DNA of 32,445 bases from Coriobacteriia bacterium (GTDB lineage: Bacteria > Actinomycetota > Coriobacteriia > Anaerosomatales > JAAXUF01). Within the stretch, counting starts at the first letter, position 1, and the number at the start of each line of letters is the position of its first letter. The position numbers and the translations under genes were made by a program. The stretch spans positions 1-32,445 of the forward strand of contig JARLGT010000092.1 of NCBI GenBank assembly GCA_031292615.1, read 5' to 3'. This document shows positions 20,047 through 28,324 of this stretch, piece after piece. The notes under the pieces were generated by a model, which was given only the letters and a program-made list of their open reading frames with translations, did not search any database and was not told where the DNA came from.

Positions 20047-21546
20047 ATGAGAAGAATCCTCTTCGTCACACCGCCCTACACCTGTTGGGGCCAGATGCTG
20101 ATGGGCAACTGGCCCCCACTGCAGATCGCCTTTCTTGCCGGCGCGGCTCGCGAGGCGGGGCACGAAGCGAAGATATTCGACGCGATGAACAAGAAGCTCT
20201 CCTTCGACGACATTCGCGATGAGATTGAACGCTACCGGCCGGACTTCGTCATGTCGCTCGACTACCTGCCGGTGACCGGCTCCATCAGCACCTGCACGGT
20301 GCCTGCCGCGATCAAGGCTCTCGGCGTCGCCAAGCAAGTCGATCCGCGCATCGTCACCCTCCTCGGAGGGCCGCATCCAACGTTCATGTACGACGAGATC
20401 TTTCGCGAGGACAGCAACAAGGTCGACTTCGTGTTGCGGGGGGAAATGGAGGGCACCCTCGCAGAACTCATGTCGACCTTCCCGCTAGAGTCCCCCGATG
20501 AGGTCAAGGGCATCGCGTTTCTCAAGGACGGCGAAGTCGTCGCGACCGAGATGCGACCTCAGATCGAGGACCTCGACACGCTCGAGGTCGCGTGGGACCT
20601 GCTCGACTGGGAGGACTACCACTACAACGTAGAGCCCTACGGACGCATGGCATCGGTACTGACCTCGCGCGGGTGCATGATGGGATGCTCGTTCTGCGGC
20701 CAGCGTCTCTTCTGGCGCGGAGCCTGGCGTGCTCGCGATGCGGAGAAGGTCGTGGCGGAGATACGGCACCTCGTCGAGGAATACGACGTCGAGTTCGTCA
20801 CGATGATCGACGCCTACCCGACCTACGACCGGGAGCGCTGGGAGAAGATCCTCGACCTGCTCATCGAGTCGGACCTGGGCGTAAAGATCCTTATCGAGAC
20901 TCGCGTCGAGGACATCCTGCGCGACGAAGACATCCTGCAGAAGTACCACGATGCTGGCATCATGCACGTCTACATGGGAACCGAGAGCAGCAGCGACGAA
21001 CTCCTCGAAAGCCTGAACAAGGGCACGACGATCAATCAGAACCAACGCGCCATCGATCTGTGCCGTGAGTACGACATCATGACCGAGGCGTCGCTCATGG
21101 TTGGCTTCCCCGGAGAGACATGGGACTCGATCAAGAAGACCACCGAAGTAGCAATCCGCCTCAATCCGGACATTGCGGTCTTCCCCGTGCTCACCCCGAT
21201 GCCCTTCACGCCACTCTGGGATGAGATGCACGACCGCATCCGCGTATGGGACTACTCGCAGTACAACCTCACGACCCCGATCATCGAGCCTTACGCGATG
21301 TCGCTCGAAGACATCACGATTGCACTGGGTCGCTGCTACATGACGTTTTACGCCAACAAGATGACGGACATCCTCGCGCTTCCCGACGGTTTCAAGCGCC
21401 GCTACATGCTCTCCGCGATGAAGACGATGATGAAAGACTACGGCGAACACTTCGACTTCCTCGGCATCGGAATGTCTAAGATCGCGGACATGGTGGGCAT
21501 GCCCAAGATGCCCAAGATGTCGGAGATAACGGAGGCACTGAAGTAG
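20047..21546 (+). CDS. B12-binding radical SAM enzyme, BchE-like
   Basis: 499 residues. N-terminal cobalamin-binding-type domain (ILFVTPPYTCWGQMLMGNWP, IVTLLGGPHPTFM), then the radical SAM core with Cys210, Cys214 and Cys217 in RGCMMGCSFCGQRLFW; LIETRVEDILRDEDIL, GTESSSDELLESLNKG and EASLMVGFPGET are the later blocks. The layout is that of anaerobic Mg-protoporphyrin monomethylester cyclase (BchE) and related class B enzymes, but no other pigment genes are present, so the substrate is unknown. ATG at 20047 with GGAGA upstream; an in-frame start at 19990 has no support. The C-terminal 60 residues are Met-rich (MGMPKMPKMSE). Downstream is a PadR regulator. Confidence 0.85.
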   Translation: MRRILFVTPPYTCWGQMLMGNWPPLQIAFLAGAAREAGHEAKIFDAMNKKLSFDDIRDEIERYRPDFVMSLDYLPVTGSISTCTVPAAIKALGVAKQVDPRIVTLLGGPHPTFMYDEIFREDSNKVDFVLRGEMEGTLAELMSTFPLESPDEVKGIAFLKDGEVVATEMRPQIEDLDTLEVAWDLLDWEDYHYNVEPYGRMASVLTSRGCMMGCSFCGQRLFWRGAWRARDAEKVVAEIRHLVEEYDVEFVTMIDAYPTYDRERWEKILDLLIESDLGVKILIETRVEDILRDEDILQKYHDAGIMHVYMGTESSSDELLESLNKGTTINQNQRAIDLCREYDIMTEASLMVGFPGETWDSIKKTTEVAIRLNPDIAVFPVLTPMPFTPLWDEMHDRIRVWDYSQYNLTTPIIEPYAMSLEDITIALGRCYMTFYANKMTDILALPDGFKRRYMLSAMKTMMKDYGEHFDFLGIGMSKIADMVGMPKMPKMSEITEALK

Positions 21547-21588
21547 CGCGCCAAGATCATGACGTCGGTCAAATGAAGGAGGTTTCTC

Positions 21589-22011
21589 ATGGGCCCCATG
21601 TGCGAAGGACCTGCGAGTGAAGGGGTCCACGGACCCGGCGGAGGCAATCGTGCATGCTGCCGAAGGGCGGGCGGCGGCGGGGCTCTTGTCGAGCCGGCCG
21701 CGCTCGCAGGCCTGCTGAACAAGTCTGCGCACGGCTACGACCTGCGTCGTGAGATTCGCGAGATGACGGGTGGAGAGCTCGAGGTCGATGCCGGCGGGCT
21801 GTACCGCGTGCTGCGTCGTATGGAGGAGGAGGGCTTCGTAACGTCGGCGTGGGCCGAAGGGGACTCAGGGCCCCAGCGCAGGGACTATGAGCTCACCGCC
21901 GAGGGGCGGGACCTGGCCGAGGACTGGGTTGACCATCTGCGTGAGCGAGAGCGCGTGTCCAAGCTGCTTGCCGATGCACTGTCCTCGGGGTTGAAAGAAG
22001 AGGCTCGGTAG
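21589..22011 (+). CDS. PadR-family transcriptional regulator
   Basis: 140 residues. The N-terminal 35 residues are Gly/Cys-rich (MGPMCEGPASEGVHG, NRACCRRAGGGG) and unusual for the family. Residues 38-105 are a winged helix: LLNKSAHGYDLRREI and DAGGLYRVLRRMEEEGFV, then the wing RRDYELTAEGRD. C-terminal coiled helix. The N-terminal Cys cluster could sense redox or bind a metal. AAGGAGG lies upstream of the ATG. It probably acts at the twin palindromes before the BchE-like gene, an inference. Confidence 0.85.
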   Translation: MGPMCEGPASEGVHGPGGGNRACCRRAGGGGALVEPAALAGLLNKSAHGYDLRREIREMTGGELEVDAGGLYRVLRRMEEEGFVTSAWAEGDSGPQRRDYELTAEGRDLAEDWVDHLRERERVSKLLADALSSGLKEEAR

Positions 22012-22029
22012 AACCTGGGAGGTACGAAC

Positions 22030-22149
22030 ATGGCCGGATTCGATACAACGGGTCCCGCAGTTGCGAGGCGGATGACAGGTCGCGGCGATAGGGTGCCTAC
22101 TCGGAATCGCCGCGTCGGCATGGGTCGACCTGAACGCTGGTCGAAATGA
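22030..22149 (+). CDS. DUF5320-like small protein
   Basis: 39 residues, ATG at 22030 behind GGGAGG. Starts AGFDTTGPAVARRMTGRGD, matching the MPGFDxTGPxGxGPxTGRG start of the DUF5320 group, whose members are encoded next to NifX/MinD-type clusters in anaerobes. The stop overlaps the ATG of the next gene. It is short but well placed; it lacks the usual cysteines. Confidence 0.6.
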   Translation: MAGFDTTGPAVARRMTGRGDRVPTRNRRVGMGRPERWSK

Positions 22150-22508
22150 AACTCGCGGTGTCGGCCCTCGGACCAAATCTGGACGACAAGGTCGACGAAC
22201 GTTTCGGGCGGGCCGCGTACCTGCTCATTGTGGATGCCGACACACTTGCGGTCGACGTGCTCGACAACTCGGCTAACAAGCACGCTTTGCAGGGCGCCGG
22301 CCTCGGAGCGGCAGAAGCTGTCTCGGCTGCCTCAGCCGACGCCGTCATTACGGGGCACTTGGGCCCCAAGGCATTCCGTGCGTTGGACGCCATCGATGTT
22401 CACGGGTACTCGGGAGTTGGTATGACGGTCCGCGAAGCGATAGGTGCCTTTGCAATGAACACGCTCGAACCGCTCGACGATTCAAACCCATACCAACGGT
22501 TCGAATAG
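22146..22508 (+). CDS. NifX/NifB-type iron-molybdenum cofactor-binding-domain protein, copy 1
   Basis: 120 residues: LAVSALGPNLDDKVDERFGRAAYLLIVDAD, then VLDNSANKHALQGAGLGAAEAV and ADAVITGHLGPKAFRALDA, the dinitrogenase iron-molybdenum cofactor-binding fold. In anaerobes without nitrogenase such proteins bind iron-sulfur or other metal clusters and are encoded with MinD-type ATPases, as here. Its start overlaps the DUF5320-like stop (ATGA). Confidence 0.88.
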   Translation: MKLAVSALGPNLDDKVDERFGRAAYLLIVDADTLAVDVLDNSANKHALQGAGLGAAEAVSAASADAVITGHLGPKAFRALDAIDVHGYSGVGMTVREAIGAFAMNTLEPLDDSNPYQRFE

Positions 22509-22549
22509 CAGCACAGTCTTTGGACAGCCAATTCAGTAGGAGGTCTCCG

Positions 22550-22927
22550 ATGTCAGAACAGCTTCTCCTCGCGGTTCCTTCCATGGGTACCGGGGGCATC
22601 GAGTGCGAGCGGTCGGGACACTTCGGCCACTGCGACACGTTCACCTTGGTTGAGATAGACGGTGACGCGGTCAAGAACGTGAGCATCATCCAGAATCCTC
22701 CTCACGTGGATGGCGGATGCCTTGGCCCCGTCAACCTTCTGGCGTCGAACGGCGTCACGGCGATCGTGGTCGCGGGCATGGGTGCTCGGCCTTTGGCTGG
22801 CTTCCAAGACGCCGGCATCGATGTGTACTTCGACAATGTCACACCGGTCGTGGGGGATGTTGTGGCGAGGCTCCTCGCCGGCGAGTGCGAGGTCATGGAC
22901 GCGCGTGACTCCTGCCAAGGGCACTAG
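22550..22927 (+). CDS. NifX/NifB-type cofactor-binding-domain protein, copy 2
   Basis: 125 residues, diverged from copy 1. LLLAVPSMGTGGIECERSGHFGHCDTF has the ERSGHFG signature, then IQNPPHVDGGCLGPVNLL and ATTAIV-like GVTAIVVAGMGARPLAGF. The His/Cys residues (HFGHC, GGC) are placed to bind a metal cluster. TAGGAGG upstream of the ATG. Co-transcribed with copy 1 and the two ATPases. Confidence 0.85.
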   Translation: MSEQLLLAVPSMGTGGIECERSGHFGHCDTFTLVEIDGDAVKNVSIIQNPPHVDGGCLGPVNLLASNGVTAIVVAGMGARPLAGFQDAGIDVYFDNVTPVVGDVVARLLAGECEVMDARDSCQGH

Positions 22928-22929
22928 CC

Positions 22930-23859
22930 TTGGGACCTACCGCCCCAATAGCATTCCCACATCCGTTGCGTGTCGCGGTCGCCTCGGGCAAAGGGGGCAC
23001 TGGCAAGACCTTGGTCTCGACGGGCCTTGCGGCTCTGGCCGCAATTGCGGGCAACCGAGTTGTGCTCGTCGACTGCGATGTCGAGGCCCCCAACGACCAC
23101 TTGTTCGTCCGCGTCGATTCGCCGATCACCGTTCCTGTGCTCGTTCCGGTGGCGACGGTGGATGCCGCACTGTGCACCGGCTGTGGAATCTGTCGGCAGG
23201 CCTGCGCTTTCGGTGCCCCTCGACTCTTGGGGGGCTCGGCAATCGTCTTTGAGGAGATGTGCCACGGGTGCGGCCTTTGCCTGCGGGCCTGCCCGGAGGG
23301 CGCGATCCATGAAGTGCCCGATCGGGTCGGCGAGATTGCGGTCGGCTATGCGAGAGACATCGGCGAGTTGCAGTTGGTCACCGGCCGGCTCGATGTTGGG
23401 CAAGTCAAGACTCCACCGATTGTTCGGCAGGCGAGAGCTCTAGGCGAAGGGATTGAGCCCGATTTCGTTGTCTTAGACGCGCCGCCGGGGGTTGCTTGTT
23501 CAACAGTCGAATCGGTCCGAGGGGCAGACGTACTCTTGCTGGTGACCGAGCCCACCCCCTTCGGCCTTCACGACGTCGCGCTCGCCCGCCAGCTCGGCTT
23601 CAGCCTGGGAATACCGATGGGCATCGTGCTCAATCGCGACATGGGACAGCGCAGCGATCTCGAGGAGCTGAGTGTGGTTTGGGACGTGCCGATTCTTGCT
23701 CGCATTCCCTTTCAGCGCCATATTGCCGAGATCTATGCAGGAGGCGGAAACGCCGCGCTTCAAGTGGGCGCAGTAGGCGCGGCGTTGGGCGCCGTGCTTC
23801 GAGCGTTGCCGGGTTTGGCCCACGAGGATGAGCTGGACGAGCTGGAGAACTGGTCGTGA
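22930..23859 (+). CDS. MinD-superfamily ATPase with ferredoxin insert, copy 1
   Basis: 309 residues. The P-loop is VASGKGGTGKT near residue 20, a deviant Walker A as in MinD/Mrp/NifH relatives. Two 4Fe-4S motifs follow: CTGCGICRQAC and CHGCGLCLRAC. FVVLDAPPGVAC is the switch region and LLVTEPTPFGLHD the later motif. Such ATPases may load iron-sulfur or other clusters onto the NifX-like proteins. TTG at 22930 is the likely start; it is 3 bp after the previous gene. The final stop overlaps the start of the second ATPase. Confidence 0.88.
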   Translation: MGPTAPIAFPHPLRVAVASGKGGTGKTLVSTGLAALAAIAGNRVVLVDCDVEAPNDHLFVRVDSPITVPVLVPVATVDAALCTGCGICRQACAFGAPRLLGGSAIVFEEMCHGCGLCLRACPEGAIHEVPDRVGEIAVGYARDIGELQLVTGRLDVGQVKTPPIVRQARALGEGIEPDFVVLDAPPGVACSTVESVRGADVLLLVTEPTPFGLHDVALARQLGFSLGIPMGIVLNRDMGQRSDLEELSVVWDVPILARIPFQRHIAEIYAGGGNAALQVGAVGAALGAVLRALPGLAHEDELDELENWS

Positions 23860-24749
23860 CGACAATTGTGATCGCATCAGGCAAGGGCGGCACGGGCAAG
23901 ACCACGCTCACGTCGCTGTTCGCCGCTCTGGCGTCGGAGAAGTCTCGCGTCGTGGTCGTGGACGCAGATGTCGAAGCGTCCAACCTTCCGATAGCCATGG
24001 GTGTTGTCGCTGAGAGATGTCAGGCATTCGCCGGCCAGAGCAAGATCTCCATCGACCCTGCCGTCTGTAGCGGGTGCTCGGCTTGCGAGCTCGTGTGCCG
24101 CTTCGGAGCGCTGTCGTTCGACATGGAAACGGGCGCGTTTGTAGTTGACCCGGCCGCATGCGAGAGATGCGGCTTCTGCGCCTACGTGTGCCCGTTGGAC
24201 GCCGTGCGAACGGTCGACAGTGTCAGCGGCGAGGCATGTGTCGGAATGTCGCCCGTCGGACCGATGGCGTTCGGCAAACTGGAACCAGGCGAGGACCTAT
24301 CGGGTCGGCTCGTGAGCGAGGTCAGACGCCTTGGTTCTGCCGAGGCACTCGACACCGAGGCTACAGTCGTGCTCGTCGACGGACCGCCTGGCGTCGGATG
24401 TCCTGCAATGGCGTCAATGGCCGAGACGGACCTGCTGGTCGCAGTCGCGGAGCCCACGGTTTCGGGGCAGCATGATCTGGTACGCATAGTGGAGCTCGCC
24501 GGCCGCTTTAACCTGCCCGTGCTGGTCGTGCTGAACAAGTCGGACTTATCGCCATCGGGTGCTGAGCGCATTCGCGAACTCTGCCACCTCCGCGAACTCC
24601 CGCTCATCGCCGAGATTCCATTCGATCCGCGCATCGCGCAGGTGATGTCAGGTCAGGATAATCGGCTGCCTGCGACTGGTCTCGCCGTCGCGGAGGCGAC
24701 CCGCGCGTGGAGACGTATCGAGTCCAGTATGCGGACGACAAGTGCTTGA
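23856..24749 (+). CDS. MinD-superfamily ATPase with ferredoxin insert, copy 2
   Basis: 297 residues from the GTG at 23856, overlapping the preceding stop. P-loop IASGKGGTGKTT, ferredoxin motifs CSGCSACELVC and CERCGFCAYVC, switch VVLVDGPPGVGC, LVAVAEPTVSGQHD, and LVVLNKSD as a guanine/adenine-specificity-like block. It is paralogous to copy 1, and the two probably form a heterodimer. The last gene of the operon beginning near 21589. Confidence 0.88.
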   Translation: MTTIVIASGKGGTGKTTLTSLFAALASEKSRVVVVDADVEASNLPIAMGVVAERCQAFAGQSKISIDPAVCSGCSACELVCRFGALSFDMETGAFVVDPAACERCGFCAYVCPLDAVRTVDSVSGEACVGMSPVGPMAFGKLEPGEDLSGRLVSEVRRLGSAEALDTEATVVLVDGPPGVGCPAMASMAETDLLVAVAEPTVSGQHDLVRIVELAGRFNLPVLVVLNKSDLSPSGAERIRELCHLRELPLIAEIPFDPRIAQVMSGQDNRLPATGLAVAEATRAWRRIESSMRTTSA

Positions 24750-24830
24750 GGGCGGGACGAGACACACGGCAGGGGTGATCGCCCAGTATGTCTGCGTAGA
24801 ACGAATCACTGAGACGGCAGCATCGTCGGG

Positions 24831-24838
24831 TATACAAT
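24831..24838 (+). promoter_or_regulatory. Possible -10 element before the TPR gene
   Basis: GGG-TATACAAT at 24831-24838 is a strong -10-like match about 65 bases before the start at 24902; no good -35 is visible 17 bases upstream. Confidence 0.3.
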
Positions 24839-24901
24839 GCCGACTGTCGCACGGGCAACCCCGCGTGAAACCGCGAACGCATGGATGACTTGGAGGCCGA
24901 T

Positions 24902-26494
24902 GTGACAGCCGATTCCGCTGCCGAACTGACTAGCCCTGAACCGCGCGATCGCGCGAGAGCCCTCATCGAACGTGGAATCTCTCGGCTCGACACCGGCGAA
25001 CGCGACTCTGCGATGAATGACTTCCTGGAAGCCGAGCGCGTAGCCGCGGAGACGGGCCTTGATGGACTCGTGAGGACGTCTCGCATCAACCAGGGGTACG
25101 TCTACACAGTCGAAGGTGATAGCGAGTCGGCAGCGCGCCTCTACGAGCAGGCCGCGGATCTCTCCCGCGAGGCCGACGATACCGAGCGTCTCTCACTGGC
25201 GCTTGCCAACCTCAGCGTTGAGCTGAAAGAGCAGGGCCGCAACGAGGACGCCATCACTGCGCTGAGTGAGTACCTCGGACTACTGGGCGACGACGCCGCA
25301 GCCGCGGCCGCCGAAGCTTACTTGAGCCGAGCGACGTGCCTCGTCGAGCTTGGCGACCATCAGGCGGCATTCGTGGATCTGGATGAGGCTGAGGTCGCCG
25401 CAGCCGAGGCAGATGACCAATCACTGCGCTATATGGTGCGGATGAGCCAAGGCGGTGTCTACGTGCGGATTGGCGACCTCATGGCCGCGCGCATTGTTTT
25501 TGAACAGGCGATGGATCTTGCACTGGCGGCTGGCGACAAGGCTGCAATCCAAGAAGCCCGCGTGAGTCTCGCTCAGGTATGCCGACTCATCGGACTGGCA
25601 GACCAGGCCGAGGGCCTGTACGAAGAAGCCGAGATTCAGTACCGCGAGGAAGGGAACTCAACCGCACTCGCGGATGCCCTGTATTGGCACGGCGTAGTAC
25701 TCGCGTCTCAGAAACGAGTTGAGCCGGCCTTGGCCAAGTGGCGTGAGGAGGAGGCAATCAGGCGCGAACGGGGGCAAGATGGACACGTGGCGGAGAGTCT
25801 TTACGCCCAAGCCGATGTCCTGAGCGGGGCCGGTGACCACGAGGCCGCCAACCCCCTCTTCCATGAGGCCGTTGAGCTTCTCGAGACCCTCAACATGGCT
25901 GATGACCTGCCGGTCGTCCTGTACGAGTACGGGATGTCGCTGCGAGAGGCAGACAAGCCGGCTGAGGCGCTGAACCGCGCGGATGAGGCTGTTAGGCTGG
26001 CCGCAGTCAAGGGCGACCCGATCGTAGAGCGGCGCGCTCAGAGTCTGCGCGCCATGGCCCTCGCCGACCTCGGTCAGATCGCAGACGCTCAAGCCGCGAT
26101 CGATGCGGCGGAGTCCCTCTGTGCGGACGCGCTCGCGCATTCGGCGATGGTGTGGACCCTCGCGAGGCGCGCATACGTTCTCGCGTGTGATGCGGGTGAA
26201 CCCGATGACGTGGTCTCGGCACTAAAGGCGGCCCACGAATACGCCATGATGCACGGGGAGTTCGCCGTGAGCCGGACGGCGGTCCGCAGAATCGCCGAGG
26301 AGATCAACTCGCAGTGCGGTGAGACATACGCCCGGCCGATTGAAGCTTTTCGTCACTCCCAACTCGAAGAGCTGAACCGAAGTGTCAACGCGGGAATGCC
26401 GCGCAACGTGACGACCCACCCAGAAGAAGTTGAAGTGCCGACGGCGGTTCTACCTGATGACGAGGAGTTCGAGAGCTCCTCGCAAGAGGAGTGA
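24902..26494 (+). CDS. TPR-repeat protein, about 530 residues
   Basis: Almost entirely helical, with many tetratricopeptide-type helix pairs (ARALIERGISRLDTGERDSAM, ARLYEQAADLSREADDTERL, AEAYLSRATCLVELGDHQAA, AQADVLSGAGDHEAANPLF). It lacks a signal peptide or catalytic motif and ends in a very acidic tail (PDDEEFESSSQEE). It is probably a cytosolic scaffold or regulator. GTG at 24902 preceded by GGAGG is preferred over the ATG at 24881, which lacks a Shine-Dalgarno site. Its partner is unknown; the upstream neighbours are the MinD-type ATPases. Confidence 0.8.
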   Translation: MTADSAAELTSPEPRDRARALIERGISRLDTGERDSAMNDFLEAERVAAETGLDGLVRTSRINQGYVYTVEGDSESAARLYEQAADLSREADDTERLSLALANLSVELKEQGRNEDAITALSEYLGLLGDDAAAAAAEAYLSRATCLVELGDHQAAFVDLDEAEVAAAEADDQSLRYMVRMSQGGVYVRIGDLMAARIVFEQAMDLALAAGDKAAIQEARVSLAQVCRLIGLADQAEGLYEEAEIQYREEGNSTALADALYWHGVVLASQKRVEPALAKWREEEAIRRERGQDGHVAESLYAQADVLSGAGDHEAANPLFHEAVELLETLNMADDLPVVLYEYGMSLREADKPAEALNRADEAVRLAAVKGDPIVERRAQSLRAMALADLGQIADAQAAIDAAESLCADALAHSAMVWTLARRAYVLACDAGEPDDVVSALKAAHEYAMMHGEFAVSRTAVRRIAEEINSQCGETYARPIEAFRHSQLEELNRSVNAGMPRNVTTHPEEVEVPTAVLPDDEEFESSSQEE

Positions 26495-26612
26495 GCGTCG
26501 CCACGCCTTCCACCTTCTGGTACGTCTGGATGCGGCAGGACGGGCACACCTAGGTGTCACGCAGGCGATCCCACTATTCCACGGAGTGCGAAATCGTTGA
26601 CTGGAGATGGTC

Positions 26613-27188
26613 GTGGCTGCAAGGCATGGAATACCTCGCGCGCAGCAAGTTCTCGTCTCAGTACTGCTCGGCATACTGATTGTGGTCATTGTCGGAGTCG
26701 GCGTTCGCATGTTGTATCCGCCGCCGGTCCAGAATGACGCGCAGCTGCAGAGGCTCAATGACGAGCAGAGAGCGTTGGATAGTTCCCGCCGGCTTGTGGG
26801 CAAGCTGTCAGGCAAACACGAGGCCTACTTCAAGAATCTCTCCACGGAGATTGCCGCCAAGAAAGAGGCCTTGCAGTCTGGCCGCGAAGCTTGGCACCGC
26901 AACAGCACTATCGCTCTGGTTGCGCTCGGGGCACTCCTGATGGGCCTGTCGCTTATCCGCGTGGATCGTCGGTGGGCAGTCAAGGACGGCCTGTTTCTAG
27001 GGGGCTTCTTCACGATCTGCTATGCCGTCGTCTGGTCGTTCGCTGAGAGCTCGGCAGTTGTGAGCTTCGCGGTCCTAGGAGTCGCGTTGGCGGTGGTGCT
27101 CGTCATCGGCTACTTGAGGCTCGTCCAATCGCGCAAGTTGAACGTAGTCCGTTCCACTAGGGTGGAGCCCACTCCACCAGCGGCTTAG
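26613..27188 (+). CDS. Membrane protein with a coiled-coil domain
   Basis: About 191 residues. One N-terminal membrane segment (VLVSVLLGILIVVIVGVGV), a coiled-coil-like extracytoplasmic stretch (NDAQLQRLNDEQRALDSSRR to EIAAKKEALQSGREA), then three hydrophobic segments near 100-175. GTG at 26613 (GGAG seven bases upstream) or ATG at 26607. No family recognised. The coiled-coil between membrane segments would suit a signalling or anchoring role. It precedes the PhnD-kinase-regulator set. Confidence 0.65.
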   Translation: MAARHGIPRAQQVLVSVLLGILIVVIVGVGVRMLYPPPVQNDAQLQRLNDEQRALDSSRRLVGKLSGKHEAYFKNLSTEIAAKKEALQSGREAWHRNSTIALVALGALLMGLSLIRVDRRWAVKDGLFLGGFFTICYAVVWSFAESSAVVSFAVLGVALAVVLVIGYLRLVQSRKLNVVRSTRVEPTPPAA

Positions 27189-27367
27189 CGTCTATGGGGC
27201 TGTCCGGGTGAAGCGAAAGCGCATGTGTAGATTGGCCGGTGCGGCAGCCTCATGGCAGTCCAGCTGTGTCACGAAGCGCCGGAGCGCATAGCACGCTGTC
27301 TAAACCACTATGATGTTGACTGAACGATCCGCTGTAGCAGGGCTTCTTGAGACTCGCTGGAGGCAGG

Positions 27368-28324
27368 GTGTCGAGCACTCGACCAAAGTCGGCCCGATCT
27401 CCTTCGCGGTCATCCACCGCGCTGCTGTTGGTTGCGCTTGCCGCTACGGTGGCGGTCGCCGTGCTCGGGAGCATCGCGGTGTGGGGACTGTACGGATCTG
27501 CGTACGCAGACCAATCATCGGGTGCGCCCGCAGCCTTCGCGGGCTCTGCGCAGCCTCTGCGGGTCGGTCTCGCCCGGAGCCCAGGCGGGCCCGGTGAGTG
27601 GATTACGTTCGCCAGGGTGTTCGCGCAAATGCAGCGTGACTTGAAACGCCCCGTGGTCATCCGCTACGTGTTGTCCAGCGAAGACCAGACACACCTTTTC
27701 CAGCGTGGGCAGATTGACGTGGCCCTCATGTCAACTTTGGCGTACATGGACGAGCAGGCTGCCGGGCGCGTGACCTTGATTGGGACCCCTGTTGTCCTCG
27801 GCGAACCCATGGATGCGATGTTCGTGGTGGTTCGAGACGACAGCAAAGCAAGACGGATCGAGGATCTTCGGGGTAAGCGATTCGCAGTCTCGCAGGATTT
27901 GGCTGGTGTGTCCTTCGTGTACTGGCTGCTGAAGAAGCGGGGGGAGAATCCCGACGGCTTCTTCTCAGCGACGCCAACTGACGTCCAGGACGAGAACCTC
28001 AAGAAGGTGGCAAAGGGAGAGGTTGATGGAACCAGCGTACGGCGCTCTGCCCTTGCCGCGTGGCCGGAAGGTACATTCCGAATCATCGAGCGGTCACCTG
28101 AGCTGGGCATGCCTCCGATCGTGGCGAGCAAGTCACTTGACGAGGCGACCGTCGATCAGGTCCGTCAGAGCCTGCTCCACGCGGCCGCTCGGGGCGTCAT
28201 ACCCGTTGGCAGTGTTGTCACCGGGTTCCGCGCTGCCAACGATTCGGAGTACGACTTCGCCCGGGTGCTCGACGCGACTGACCGGCGCTTGGAGCAGAAA
28301 GCTTTCGGGAGTGCCCACCAGTGA
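27368..28324 (+). CDS. PhnD-like phosphate/phosphonate-type substrate-binding protein
   Basis: About 318 residues, with an N-terminal membrane/signal segment (TALLLVALAATVAVAVLGSI) and no lipobox. The periplasmic-binding-like core has LRVGLARSPGG at its start, QRGQIDVALMSTLAY, VVVRDDSKARRIEDLRGKRF and GVSFVYWLLKKRG, the layout of the PhnD family (PF12974). There is no ABC transporter gene beside it, so it probably serves as the sensory protein of the kinase encoded next. GTG at 27368 after GGAGG is preferred over the TTG at 27347. Its stop overlaps the GTG of the kinase. Confidence 0.8.
   Translation: MSSTRPKSARSPSRSSTALLLVALAATVAVAVLGSIAVWGLYGSAYADQSSGAPAAFAGSAQPLRVGLARSPGGPGEWITFARVFAQMQRDLKRPVVIRYVLSSEDQTHLFQRGQIDVALMSTLAYMDEQAAGRVTLIGTPVVLGEPMDAMFVVVRDDSKARRIEDLRGKRFAVSQDLAGVSFVYWLLKKRGENPDGFFSATPTDVQDENLKKVAKGEVDGTSVRRSALAAWPEGTFRIIERSPELGMPPIVASKSLDEATVDQVRQSLLHAAARGVIPVGSVVTGFRAANDSEYDFARVLDATDRRLEQKAFGSAHQ

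Noticed and set aside
20485-21732. 415-codon open frame on the minus strand
   Set aside because: Opposite the BchE-like gene and the PadR start; composition is rich in His/Arg/Val with no motif.
22146-24749. Nitrogenase cofactor assembly locus
   Set aside because: The NifX-like and MinD/ferredoxin genes are of the general anaerobe type; no nifH, nifD, nifK, nifE or nifB-like radical SAM sequence is in the window.
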